From positions 124,001 to 188,000 of the forward strand of contig NZ_WHOH01000001.1 of NCBI RefSeq assembly GCF_009741735.1: DNA of 64,000 bases, read 5' to 3'. Each line of letters begins with the position of its first letter. Within the stretch, counting starts at the first letter, position 1. The notes beneath the pieces are model-generated. The model was not told where the DNA came from. It was given only the letters and a program-made list of their open reading frames with translations, and ran no database searches. This stretch comes from Lentibacillus sp. JNUCC-1 (GTDB lineage Bacteria; Bacillota; Bacilli; Bacillales; Amphibacillaceae). Shown one piece after another: positions 18,357 to 25,641 of the stretch. Both the position numbers and the translations under genes were made by a program.

Positions 18357-18944
18357 TTATTCAGGTTCAGATTCTTTTTTCTGTTTATCGTCTTTTTTAT
18401 CATTTGAATCATCTTTGGGCTGAGAATCAGTTTCTTCTTTTATTATTTCTTTTTTAGGGTTATCTTCTTTATCTGCTTCCTTTTCTGGTTCTTGTTCTGT
18501 TGATTCCGGGGGATTGTAAGGGACATTGTTCATTTCTGCTAGTGCTGAAGCAACGATTTGATCTAGCTTTGCCTGATAAGCCGATCGCTCTTGACTTGTA
18601 TCGGTACTAACTTCTTCTGCAAGGGTATCTGCGTATTGTCTGATTTCATTTATAGCTGATTCTTTTACATCGTTCTTATAAGCAACAAGCTCTGCTTCCG
18701 CTTCGTTAATGCGGTTCTGAACCTCTGACTTCAGCCGTTGTGTCTGCTTGTGCTGCTCTTTTGTCACGGATTCATCGAGATCTGCGATTGCACTTGTTGT
18801 TTCTCTGTCAAACCATTGCATAAACAACCCTTTCATGTCCTGGTGAGCAAATGCCACCCGCATTCCACCTGTGGTCAGCATAATGATCATGACGATTGCA
18901 GCAAGACTGGTTAACCCCCATTTGATCCATTTGGCTCGCCTCAC
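18357..18944 (-). CDS. Exported coiled-coil protein with acidic/Lys-rich tail
   Basis: About 195 residues, not assigned to a known family. A GTG start at 18944 is chosen because GGAGGGGG lies 6 nt upstream; an ATG at 18986 has no site and lies in a hairpin. Basic MRRAKWIKWG, a hydrophobic helix and a possible cleavage point near AFAHQ suggest export or membrane anchoring. Residues about 30-130 are heptad-rich and charged, and the last 50 are Glu/Lys/Asp/Pro repeats. The LFMQWFD stretch after the signal resembles LKNWYEG in the upstream neighbour, hinting at common origin. Third of the four-gene unit. Confidence 0.75.
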   Translation of the reverse strand: MRRAKWIKWGLTSLAAIVMIIMLTTGGMRVAFAHQDMKGLFMQWFDRETTSAIADLDESVTKEQHKQTQRLKSEVQNRINEAEAELVAYKNDVKESAINEIRQYADTLAEEVSTDTSQERSAYQAKLDQIVASALAEMNNVPYNPPESTEQEPEKEADKEDNPKKEIIKEETDSQPKDDSNDKKDDKQKKESEPE

Positions 18945-18971
18945 TTGTATCCCCCTCCCCGTTATATGTAA

Positions 18972-18995
18972 GGCCGAGGATTTCATGCCTCGGCC
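18972..18995 (-). other. Intercistronic stem-loop
   Basis: GGCCGAGG and CCTCGGCC form a perfect 8-bp stem around an 8-nt loop, between the second and third genes of the coiled-coil/signal-peptidase unit. No T-tract follows, so mRNA stability or partial attenuation is more likely than full termination. Confidence 0.6.
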
Positions 18996-19004
18996 GCCTT
19001 GATC

Positions 19005-19778
19005 TTAAATGCCTGAAACAACATCATCCAAAGCGTTTTTTGCTTCCTGTTCGAGATCAGCAGCGTGTTCAGAGATGATTGTTTTTTGCTCTTCCTGCAG
19101 TCTTTGTAAAATTTCATTGGTTTTATTTTCTATACGTGTTAACTGGTGATTGATTTGTGTTCTAAAGTTTCCTTCCAAATTTTCACCCCGTGCTTCGACT
19201 TCAGCGCTCACTTCTTGTTTAGCTGCTTCTATAGCTTCTTCAAGGTCTGTAACAGCTTCTTCTTTTGCAGCTGTTAAATCATTAGTGACTTGTTCGAGCA
19301 TTCTTGATTCCTGTTCTATTCCAAACGCTTCAAGGTCATCTTTAACCCACTGTTCCGCTGCATCACCACGTGCAACGATTTCAGCTGTACCTGCTACAAA
19401 AGCGTCGTAGAACTCCACTTCCATTTGCCCCATAATCTCCTGCTTAGTTGCTCCCAAATCCTCAAGGTGACTTTGTTTAGCAGCGGCAATTCCATCTATA
19501 GCATTATTGGTTTGTTTATTTCTATGCCGGTCTACAATACCACCCTGATGGTCCTTTCTGTCGGCATAATAACCTTCAAACTCCTGCTCCTTCGATTCCG
19601 CATAAGCATCTGCCTCTTCCTCAGCAGCTGCAACTCTGTCGTTAAACACACCTTCATACCAGTTTTTCAAGTTCTCTCCTGCGTCAGTATTGGCAAGAGC
19701 AAATCCTGAACCTGAAATAACACCTACAGCGAGCGTTCCTGCAATTAATTTTCCTTTAACTGTTCCAAGCATTTTCAT
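19005..19778 (-). CDS. Exported coiled-coil protein
   Basis: 257 residues, family not recognised. MKMLGTVKGKLIAGTLAVG to SGFALANTDA is a clear Sec signal with an Ala-rich cleavage region. The mature part is almost entirely helical and acidic (AAEEEADAYAESKEQEFEGYY; LTAAKEEAVTDLEEAIEAAK), with long heptad runs and no Cys. ATG 19778 lies 9 nt behind AAGGGG. Its place between two other exported coiled-coil genes and a signal peptidase suggests a surface or cortex-side filament or scaffold, which is inference only. Confidence 0.78.
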   Translation of the reverse strand: MKMLGTVKGKLIAGTLAVGVISGSGFALANTDAGENLKNWYEGVFNDRVAAAEEEADAYAESKEQEFEGYYADRKDHQGGIVDRHRNKQTNNAIDGIAAAKQSHLEDLGATKQEIMGQMEVEFYDAFVAGTAEIVARGDAAEQWVKDDLEAFGIEQESRMLEQVTNDLTAAKEEAVTDLEEAIEAAKQEVSAEVEARGENLEGNFRTQINHQLTRIENKTNEILQRLQEEQKTIISEHAADLEQEAKNALDDVVSGI

Positions 19779-19811
19779 AGTCAATTTCCCCTTTTCGTTT
19801 TTTTTAGCTGG

Positions 19812-20246
19812 TCAGTCGTTTAAGATCCCTTCCAAAAACGACATCATATCCTCCTCAATCTCCTGTTCAATCTGTGCTTTCTTTTTTTCTTCATAAATCT
19901 TAAGCTTGTCCACCGGGCTAATGTTCTCTTCGACCTTTTGTAAGTTTGTCATGTATGTATGGTGATAGGTCGCCACTTCAGAATCAGCTGTTTGTATACT
20001 TGTCCGGTTCCACTCGGACATGTCCTTAAAAAAGTCTTCTTTACCTGCATTCATTTTCATATTACGGATGGTGATTATCTCCCGTTCTCCGTATTTGACT
20101 TGCTCATCCAGTTGTTTATCCCACACTGCCATCATGTCGTTGTATGTCTGCTCCAGTCTGAATCCTGCCGACTGATTTCCGGCATATAACGTTGTTGAAC
20201 CTAACAGAATGAGTATCACGCCAAGCCATAAAGTTGTCTTCTTCAT
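19812..20246 (-). CDS. Small exported coiled-coil protein
   Basis: 144 residues. MKKTTLWLGVILILLGSTTLYAG is a signal peptide; the remainder is charged and helical (IYEEKKKAQIEQEIEEDMMSFLEGIL). The ribosome site before ATG 20246 is weak (AGGA). First gene of the four-gene unit, 33 nt ahead of the next start. No known domain recognised. Confidence 0.72.
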   Translation of the reverse strand: MKKTTLWLGVILILLGSTTLYAGNQSAGFRLEQTYNDMMAVWDKQLDEQVKYGEREIITIRNMKMNAGKEDFFKDMSEWNRTSIQTADSEVATYHHTYMTNLQKVEENISPVDKLKIYEEKKKAQIEQEIEEDMMSFLEGILND

Positions 20247-20720
20247 GTTTTATTGTCCTAATGTCCAATGAAATCGGAACCCGGACTTTTCACCCCCTCC
20301 TTCTCTTGTCGAATTCATCATCTTGCTTTGTGATTGATCTGTGCTGAACTTTTGTGAATCATTTGGCGAGAGTATAGAACAACAAATCAAAAATTCAAAA
20401 TCGTGAAATAAGCGAAATATACTTTATAAAGAACATTTTACTTTCATTTAATCGCATATGCTTTGTTTATCTCACAAACTGTATTTTCTAAAAATTGAGT
20501 CTTAACGACTAGTAAAAGAGCCTATTTAAAAGTGGTCATTATAGACTTTATAGCTATGCTAATTCGTTAGTCCCAAGTGTGTTTTTGTTTAAGAAAGTAA
20601 TGTAGATCATGTATAAATTTGTCAAATTATCGTTCTTCTTGAAGAACTCTTTTTCGCCGGGTTTTTCTTCATGAAAAAGCATGAATGGTAAACACTAATC
20701 ATAAGAAGGAGTGATGTTTC
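20247..20720. other. Non-coding gap between divergent units
   Basis: About 470 bp, AT-rich, without a credible gene. It should hold the promoters of the coiled-coil unit (minus) and the YIEGIA pair (plus). One perfect 16-bp palindrome GTTCTTCTTGAAGAAC lies at 20632-20647, followed by TCTTTTT. I see no family-1 or family-2 repeat and no clear promoter. Confidence 0.6.
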
Positions 20721-21632
20721 ATGGAAGACCAGCCTATGCTTTCTGGAGAAGATTTAGGGGTTATCATTGTGGCTGTTTTGGCGGGGACAATGGCTAGAAT
20801 TTGGGTTTTAAAAGAAGATTACCGACAATATCCCAGCTATCCCAATGGGTACCTGATTCATATTATTACCGGTTTTGTGGCAGCAGCACTTGGTGCCGTG
20901 GCTGTCCCTGCCTTAATGAGCATGAACTTCGTTGCGGTAATATTTCTGACGCTTGCCCTTCAGCAATTCAGAGATGTCCGTAAAATGGAGAAAGACAGTC
21001 TCAGCGATTTGGAAAACACAGAATATACATACCGAGGTGATGCTTATATTGACGGGATCGCCAAAACATTCGAGGCGCGTAATTACATCGCTTTTATAAC
21101 TGCCTTGGCTGCTTCAATCGTCATAAGCTCTTTGCATTTCAATATGTGGCTGAATAATGTCATCGGTATTGTTGCTGCGATTTGTGTGGCAGGCGGATTG
21201 AAATACTTCACCAAAGGAAAGACCATTGGAGATATTGCAGTAGTTCGTGAAGGCGGAATTGAAATCAAGGGGGCAAGCTTGTATGTGGATGGGATTTTCG
21301 TCAGTAATTTATTAGGCACAGAGAATGCCAAAGATTTGTTTCAAGCTGAAGGCATGGCCGTAGTTATTGAACCCAATGAAAATCACTTTAGAATTAATCT
21401 GGATAACTTTGGACAGCGTCAGGCAGCCTTGTTTGAGGTAACTCGGGCACTTGGAAATAAACGGTATAATTTCACACGTAAGGATTATGTTGATGGGCGA
21501 ATTGTTATTGCTCTTATCCCGATCAAGCAAGATATTGATGCATTTATTGAAGCAGTTAAACAGTGCCCATTGCTTGAAAGCGCCAAAAAAGCCCATAGTG
21601 TGATGAATAAAGCAAAAGGAGGTCGCGCCTGA
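20721..21632 (+). CDS. YIEGIA-family membrane protein (SeaA/YphB-like)
   Basis: 303 residues. Four to five N-terminal membrane helices, with the signature YIDGIAKTFEARNYI near residue 110, then a soluble C-terminal domain. This family (YIEGIA) is confined to spore formers and its B. subtilis member has been linked to spore envelope assembly. AAGGAG precedes ATG 20721. The stop codon overlaps the next start as TGATG, so the pair is translationally coupled. Confidence 0.85.
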   Translation: MEDQPMLSGEDLGVIIVAVLAGTMARIWVLKEDYRQYPSYPNGYLIHIITGFVAAALGAVAVPALMSMNFVAVIFLTLALQQFRDVRKMEKDSLSDLENTEYTYRGDAYIDGIAKTFEARNYIAFITALAASIVISSLHFNMWLNNVIGIVAAICVAGGLKYFTKGKTIGDIAVVREGGIEIKGASLYVDGIFVSNLLGTENAKDLFQAEGMAVVIEPNENHFRINLDNFGQRQAALFEVTRALGNKRYNFTRKDYVDGRIVIALIPIKQDIDAFIEAVKQCPLLESAKKAHSVMNKAKGGRA

Positions 21633-21838
21633 TGGGAAGAGAGTCATCCATGAGACCTGAATATACGATTCTTGCCTATATTACATCTGTGAAGGAGCGG
21701 ATACTTGCCAGCAACTGCCTTTCTTTGTTGGCTGAAAATGAACAAGATGCTGCCGACATGACCAAGGATATTGCCAAAGCCATGAAAGCAGACGTCGTCC
21801 AGTTAACAAACGGTGACTATATGGTGATACGAGTATGA
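21632..21838 (+). CDS. Capping complex subunit for YIEGIA
   Basis: 68 residues (MGRESSMRPEYTILAYITSV...GDYMVIRV), the small partner usually encoded directly after YIEGIA proteins. The fold looks like a short alpha/beta domain, with an acidic helix (ENEQDAADMTKDIAKAMK). GGAGG lies 9 nt before ATG 21632. A family-2 repeat begins within about 10 nt of its stop codon. Confidence 0.82.
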   Translation: MGRESSMRPEYTILAYITSVKERILASNCLSLLAENEQDAADMTKDIAKAMKADVVQLTNGDYMVIRV

Positions 21839-21844
21839 CTGCTA

Positions 21845-21935
21845 AAAAACAAAAGCCGAAACGCCTTGGTGCCCCTGAAAATCATAAGCAAGAACGTGGA
21901 GTGGCATTTGTGTCACAACTCGTTCTTGCTTATAA
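21845..21935 (+). repeat. Family-2 hairpin repeat, truncated copy
   Basis: ACAAAAGCCGAAACGCCTTGG, then CCCCTGAAAATCATAAGCAA and AACG/CGTTCTTGCTTAT, correspond to the reverse complement of the elements at 52.3 and 58.5 kb. It lies right behind the stop of the plus-strand capping-subunit gene and reaches into the last codons of the convergent DoxX-like gene. A 50-codon frame starting at 21835 is just this repeat. Confidence 0.75.
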
Positions 21936-22844
21936 CGCTGCCTTTCCCCTCCGAAGACACGTTTTAGCTGTGGGAATGGCGTTTGCGTTCATATAGCCGA
22001 TAACCGAGATGATCACCAGCACCAGATTATAATTTAATGGATTGAAAGGATATGTCAGTATGGTAGGATCTGCAACGATTGCTGCTATCATTAACCCTGA
22101 AAACATACCAATTTGGACGAAAAACAGATGACGTTTCTGGGAGTAGAAGAGCCAAAGAAGTCCCACCACAATTTCAAATATCCCAGCTACTATCACAGTG
22201 CCTTCCATCTGATTCTGACTTAATTCTAGGAAACTGGGTATCATAGCAATTTCAAGCGGATGCATAAATAACAGTTTCGGCACAAGGCCGTGATAAACCC
22301 ACACAAAGGCAAACATCCACACGAGCATCCAGTGAGTGAAAAAGCGCCGGTATTGGGTAGCAGGCTCTTCCCCTATCTCAACCCATCTTTTCAAAACATC
22401 AAAACTAAGAGCGGTTCCCCACTTCATCAACGGACGAAATAATAACCCGTCAAATAAATGCCCAACATTACCATAATGTGTTTCATAATCATATTGTGTC
22501 GAAAACTGGATCGAGTCCCCTTCAGACTTGCATTTCCAAACCCCTCGCCCCTCTTTAATTGGGGATGTTTTTTGTTCTGTTCCGAAATGCAATGAGGATG
22601 TGCGTGATCCATCTTCAGAATGATGATGACTAACAGAGTCACCCCAACCTTTCACAGAAATTCCCGGGATAATTGTCCTGCGATATGTAAATCGTTGCGG
22701 TTCGTTCGGCTGCTTTGGTAAGTACGTAATCGATGTAAACCGCAAATCCCATTGCTCATGCATCTTTGGATTTTGTGTCTTCTCCCACACTTCATCCATA
22801 TCACCATTAATAGACGTTTCCACACAAATCGGCTGCCGCTTCAT
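21930..22844 (-). CDS. SRPBCC domain fused to DoxX-like membrane domain
   Basis: 304 residues. The N-terminal 150 form a START/SRPBCC-like lipid-binding-type domain (ETSINGDMDEVWEKTQNPKMHEQWD), and the C-terminal 150 hold four membrane helices of the DoxX-like type. The combination is known in Bacillaceae but its role is not. ATG 22844 follows GGGGTGGGGG; ten upstream codons are ignored. The 3' end overlaps the repeat fragment by a few bases. Copy B of family 1 lies 80 bp upstream. Confidence 0.75.
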   Translation of the reverse strand: MKRQPICVETSINGDMDEVWEKTQNPKMHEQWDLRFTSITYLPKQPNEPQRFTYRRTIIPGISVKGWGDSVSHHHSEDGSRTSSLHFGTEQKTSPIKEGRGVWKCKSEGDSIQFSTQYDYETHYGNVGHLFDGLLFRPLMKWGTALSFDVLKRWVEIGEEPATQYRRFFTHWMLVWMFAFVWVYHGLVPKLLFMHPLEIAMIPSFLELSQNQMEGTVIVAGIFEIVVGLLWLFYSQKRHLFFVQIGMFSGLMIAAIVADPTILTYPFNPLNYNLVLVIISVIGYMNANAIPTAKTCLRRGKAAL

Positions 22845-22924
22845 GCTGCCCCCACCCCTTTTAACCTGTAACATACTTCAAACCAACATACACAACCTAA
22901 AAGCACTTTTCAAATTAAGAATAA

Positions 22925-23533
22925 TAGACACAAACTGCGAACCAGAGAAAACTTTATAAACCTACATAAAAGTTTTCGGGGAAGTTTTAAGTTACGACTT
23001 ATATGGCAATTTTATGTGATTTTCCGATATATGAGTTGAAAACGTCGATATACTCTTCAAAAATTCCGATATAACCCTCAGAATTTCCGATATCGCATGC
23101 AAAATTTCCGATATATCCAAATTGAACCATATATGTTTGTTAGAGCGTCGTGATTTCCGCTGTGGGGTCTTCGGACTCGTGCTGTTCCCGCAGGAGTCGA
23201 CTTCCCTCCGCTCCAATCACTCTATGTAATTCAGTGGCTAGGACGGTTCTACTCACATAAGAGTTAGAGAATAACCTCTCATACCAAGCTCGGGGAAAAC
23301 ACGGAGACTCCTGTGGGATGAAAAGCCTCGGTGAGACCCCACAGCGCGCATTTGGGGAAGGAAGGCTAAAACCCGCGACGTCCTGTCGCAACGCCTTCAT
23401 GACCCACGTCCTGTGGGCCCGAGGCTCATCAGCGCCCACTGGACGCGGAGTGTTTTCCCCGAGCGGTTGCAAGGAGTAGTCATAAAATCCCGAATTAAAT
23501 CTAACTAGTAACTAGTTAGTTCGCAGTTTACTT
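22925..23533. repeat. Family-1 repeat (copy B, about 609 bp) with TTCCGATAT repeats and a hairpin cassette
   Basis: Ends TAGACACAAACTGCGAACCA and TTAGTTCGCAGTTTACTT are inverted relatives. Near the left end (about 23020-23120) TTCCGATAT recurs about every 21 bp, where copy A has one unit. At 23361-23417 sits a nested cassette: arm GAAGGC, TAAAA, hairpin GCGAC-GTCCT-GTCGC, AAC, arm GCCTTC, hairpin CCCAC-GTCCT-GTGGG. A long frame here is not a gene. Confidence 0.85.
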
Positions 23534-23570
23534 AAATTGTGTTGTTCTAATTATAATAATACTTAAAACA

Positions 23571-23615
23571 AAAGTCGCAGCGTTTCTTTTTTTAACTGAA
23601 ACGCCATGCGACTTT
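23571..23615 (-). terminator. Terminator of the FAD dehydrogenase gene
   Basis: AAAGTCGCA(GC)GTTTC pairs with GAAAC(GCCA)TGCGACTTT, 13 nt from the minus-strand stop codon. Confidence 0.8.
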
Positions 23616-23627
23616 GTCTGCAACTTC

Positions 23628-24803
23628 TTATGAACTTGTGACTTTCTGAAATCGGTCAAATCTAAGCGGATCCACTGGGATTATGGTTTCTTCTTCACTG
23701 ATCATTTGCTGAATAAGTTTTCCTGTAACGGTGGCAAGACTGATTCCGTCACCTTCATGGCCTGCTGCTATATAAAAACCTGGTATCTCTTCTACTTCAG
23801 AAACAATCGGCAAATGGTCTTCTGTCCAAGGTCTGAAACCGGTATATGCCCGGATCATTGTAAAATCATCCATTTTCGGGTAAAAGCGCATCGCCCGTCT
23901 CGCCATTGTTCGAATCACGTTAATATCCACGCGCCCGTCATAACCGACAAATTCACGGCTTGATCCAAGAAGGAAATTCTGGCTCTCGGTGGGCTCAAGT
24001 ACTAAGGCTACGCCGTGCTTTTGTGTTTCCTCATCAGCTATGCGTTCACGTTCGAATTTATTCATCAGATACCCGAACTCCATCACATTTCGCATCATGA
24101 CAGGTTCTTGGCGTGCTCCAACCATAATATGGCCTTTTCTAGGTTTGATTGGAATATCAACATCCAGCATTTCACCAAGAAACGGCGCCCACACGCCAGC
24201 AGCATTAATTACTTTCTTTGCAGTAAATTCACCGTTTGAAGTGGAGATTTCAAATGCATCCTTTTTTGCCAGTCCGGTAACCTCTCTCTGGGTAAACAGT
24301 TTTAATCCGTACTGTTTTGCTTTGTCGATCAGTGCATAACAAAATAAATAAGGATTTATTAGGGAGTCTGTTTCACATTCAAGCCCGCCAGGAATATCAT
24401 CTGCAAAAAAAGGTGATTCTTGCTTGATATCAGAACGATCCAACACATTGAATTTTAATCCGGCTTCATTTTGAATTTTAACCCAATCAATAGCCGCTTC
24501 CATTTCTTGATCATTATCACATACGAGGATACTCCCCAGTGGGCGGTATTCGAATGGAATCTCAAGTTCCTTGGCAAGATCAACTGTTAATTCCTGGCTC
24601 ACCATTGACATCTTGCTGTCAAATCCAGGATCTTTGTCCACAATCGTAATGTTGCCGTCACAACGGGAAGATGTCCCGCTTGCGATATCCCCTTTTTCGA
24701 TGAGCATGCAATCAAAACCAGCTTTTGAAACATAGTAAGCTATCGCACACCCCATAATACCTCCTCCGATGATCGCAACTTCTGCATGGTGTTTTGCTGC
24801 CAT
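23628..24803 (-). CDS. FAD-dependent amine dehydrogenase subunit (DAO family; HcnC/LhpB/glycine oxidase-like)
   Basis: 391 residues. N-terminal dinucleotide motif GGGIMGCAIAYYVSKAGF, DAO-fold core, and a C-terminal AAGHEGDGISLA FAD contact. Oxidises a small amine or imino acid such as proline, hydroxyproline or glycine. ATG 24803 is 9 nt from GGGGAGG. It is divergent from three genes encoding a BFD-type 2Fe-2S protein, a plant-type 2Fe-2S protein and a second flavoprotein. Together these are the parts of HcnABC, opine oxidase or D-hydroxyproline dehydrogenase complexes. The substrate is not determinable from sequence. Confidence 0.82.
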   Translation of the reverse strand: MAAKHHAEVAIIGGGIMGCAIAYYVSKAGFDCMLIEKGDIASGTSSRCDGNITIVDKDPGFDSKMSMVSQELTVDLAKELEIPFEYRPLGSILVCDNDQEMEAAIDWVKIQNEAGLKFNVLDRSDIKQESPFFADDIPGGLECETDSLINPYLFCYALIDKAKQYGLKLFTQREVTGLAKKDAFEISTSNGEFTAKKVINAAGVWAPFLGEMLDVDIPIKPRKGHIMVGARQEPVMMRNVMEFGYLMNKFERERIADEETQKHGVALVLEPTESQNFLLGSSREFVGYDGRVDINVIRTMARRAMRFYPKMDDFTMIRAYTGFRPWTEDHLPIVSEVEEIPGFYIAAGHEGDGISLATVTGKLIQQMISEEETIIPVDPLRFDRFQKVTSS

Positions 24804-24877
24804 GTAGCACATCCTCCCCGCTCTTTTATGTATTTCAAAATTTGTTTTTTATTTTAGGTAAAATGCTAATACCATAG

Positions 24878-24891
24878 TAACATATATGTTA
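24878..24891. promoter_or_regulatory. Perfect palindrome in the divergent dehydrogenase promoter
   Basis: TAACATATATGTTA is a perfect 14-bp inverted repeat, 75 bp upstream of one gene and 84 bp upstream of the other. Its position between two divergent units of one pathway fits an operator for a shared regulator. No regulator gene is adjacent. Confidence 0.45.
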
Positions 24892-24974
24892 GAATAGCTG
24901 TAAATAAGATGTCAATCTTTGTGTAATTCTTAATGTAAGCCATTTCATTGTATGGTAGTCGGGAGGTATATTGT

Positions 24975-25247
24975 ATGGATGATATGATTATTTGCAGATG
25001 TGAGGAAGTTTCATTGAAGGATATTAAAGAAACTGCAGACCAATACGAAGCATCAGCTCGCGAGGTTAAACTCAGAACGCGAGCAGGCATGGGATATTGT
25101 GGCGGCCGAACGTGCAGGCCAGCTGTAGATAAAGTGCTTGAAGATATTACCGGAGAAAAACCAAGTGATCAAATACCATTAAAAGTACAGCCGCCGGTGC
25201 GACCGGTAACTTTGGCGACGCTTGGAGGGCAGACTGAAGATGAATAA
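24975..25247 (+). CDS. Stand-alone BFD-type [2Fe-2S] protein
   Basis: 90 residues starting MDDMIICRCEEV behind GGGAGG. CRC near residue 7 and GYCGGRTC about 40 residues later form the BFD-like [2Fe-2S] motif that in HcnB/LhpE-type flavoproteins is normally the C-terminal domain. Here it is a separate gene, 7 nt overlapping the next. It should relay electrons between the flavin subunits. Confidence 0.8.
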   Translation: MDDMIICRCEEVSLKDIKETADQYEASAREVKLRTRAGMGYCGGRTCRPAVDKVLEDITGEKPSDQIPLKVQPPVRPVTLATLGGQTEDE

Positions 25248-25641
25248 ACAAAAGAGAATTACAGAGCACCCTGTTCTGGGACGCATGCAAGACCGTGAAG
25301 AGGTGACTTTTACATTTGACGGTCATACATATAAAGGGTTTAAAGGTGATACGATTGCTTCCGCTCTTTTGGCAAATGGGGTAAGAAGGTTACGTGTTCA
25401 TGAGGAGACCGGCACCCCTCGGGGAATTTACTGTAATATCGGACATTGTTTTGAGTGTCGGACAACGGTTGACGGTGCTGATGGTGTTCGTGCGTGTCTG
25501 ACGCCGATAAGAGAGGGCATGGAGGTTAAAAGTGGACAAAAAGAGGCGCTCCCTCTTGACTCTCAGCATCATGACGCGCATAAACTTCCAAAAACATATG
25601 CTGATTTCGCCAAGCAAGAGGCTGGTGATCCACATGTATGA
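25240..25641 (+). CDS. [2Fe-2S] subunit, HcnA/LhpF-like
   Basis: 133 residues with a plant-type ferredoxin fold: FDGHTYKGFKGDTIASALLANG, then CNIGHCFECRTTVDGADGVRAC holding the four Cys. Shortest subunit of the amine dehydrogenase complex, passing electrons onward. ATG 25240 lies 10 nt behind GGAGGG. Overlaps both neighbours by 8 nt, so the three plus-strand genes are tightly coupled. Confidence 0.85.
   Translation: MNKQKRITEHPVLGRMQDREEVTFTFDGHTYKGFKGDTIASALLANGVRRLRVHEETGTPRGIYCNIGHCFECRTTVDGADGVRACLTPIREGMEVKSGQKEALPLDSQHHDAHKLPKTYADFAKQEAGDPHV

Noticed and set aside
20679..20706. Sigma-G/F-like promoter GCATG-N16-CATAAGA before the YIEGIA gene
   Set aside because: The ribosome site begins inside the putative -10, so a transcript from it would lack a usable leader.
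21835..21990. 51-codon frame starting MTAKKQKPKRLGAPE after the capping-subunit gene
   Set aside because: The DNA is a truncated family-2 repeat reading into the convergent gene; no third conserved gene of the YIEGIA group is present.
23140..23472. 110-codon open frame in repeat copy B
   Set aside because: It lies wholly in the family-1 repeat, is made of palindromic GC modules, has no ribosome site, and related frames appear in the other copies in both orientations.
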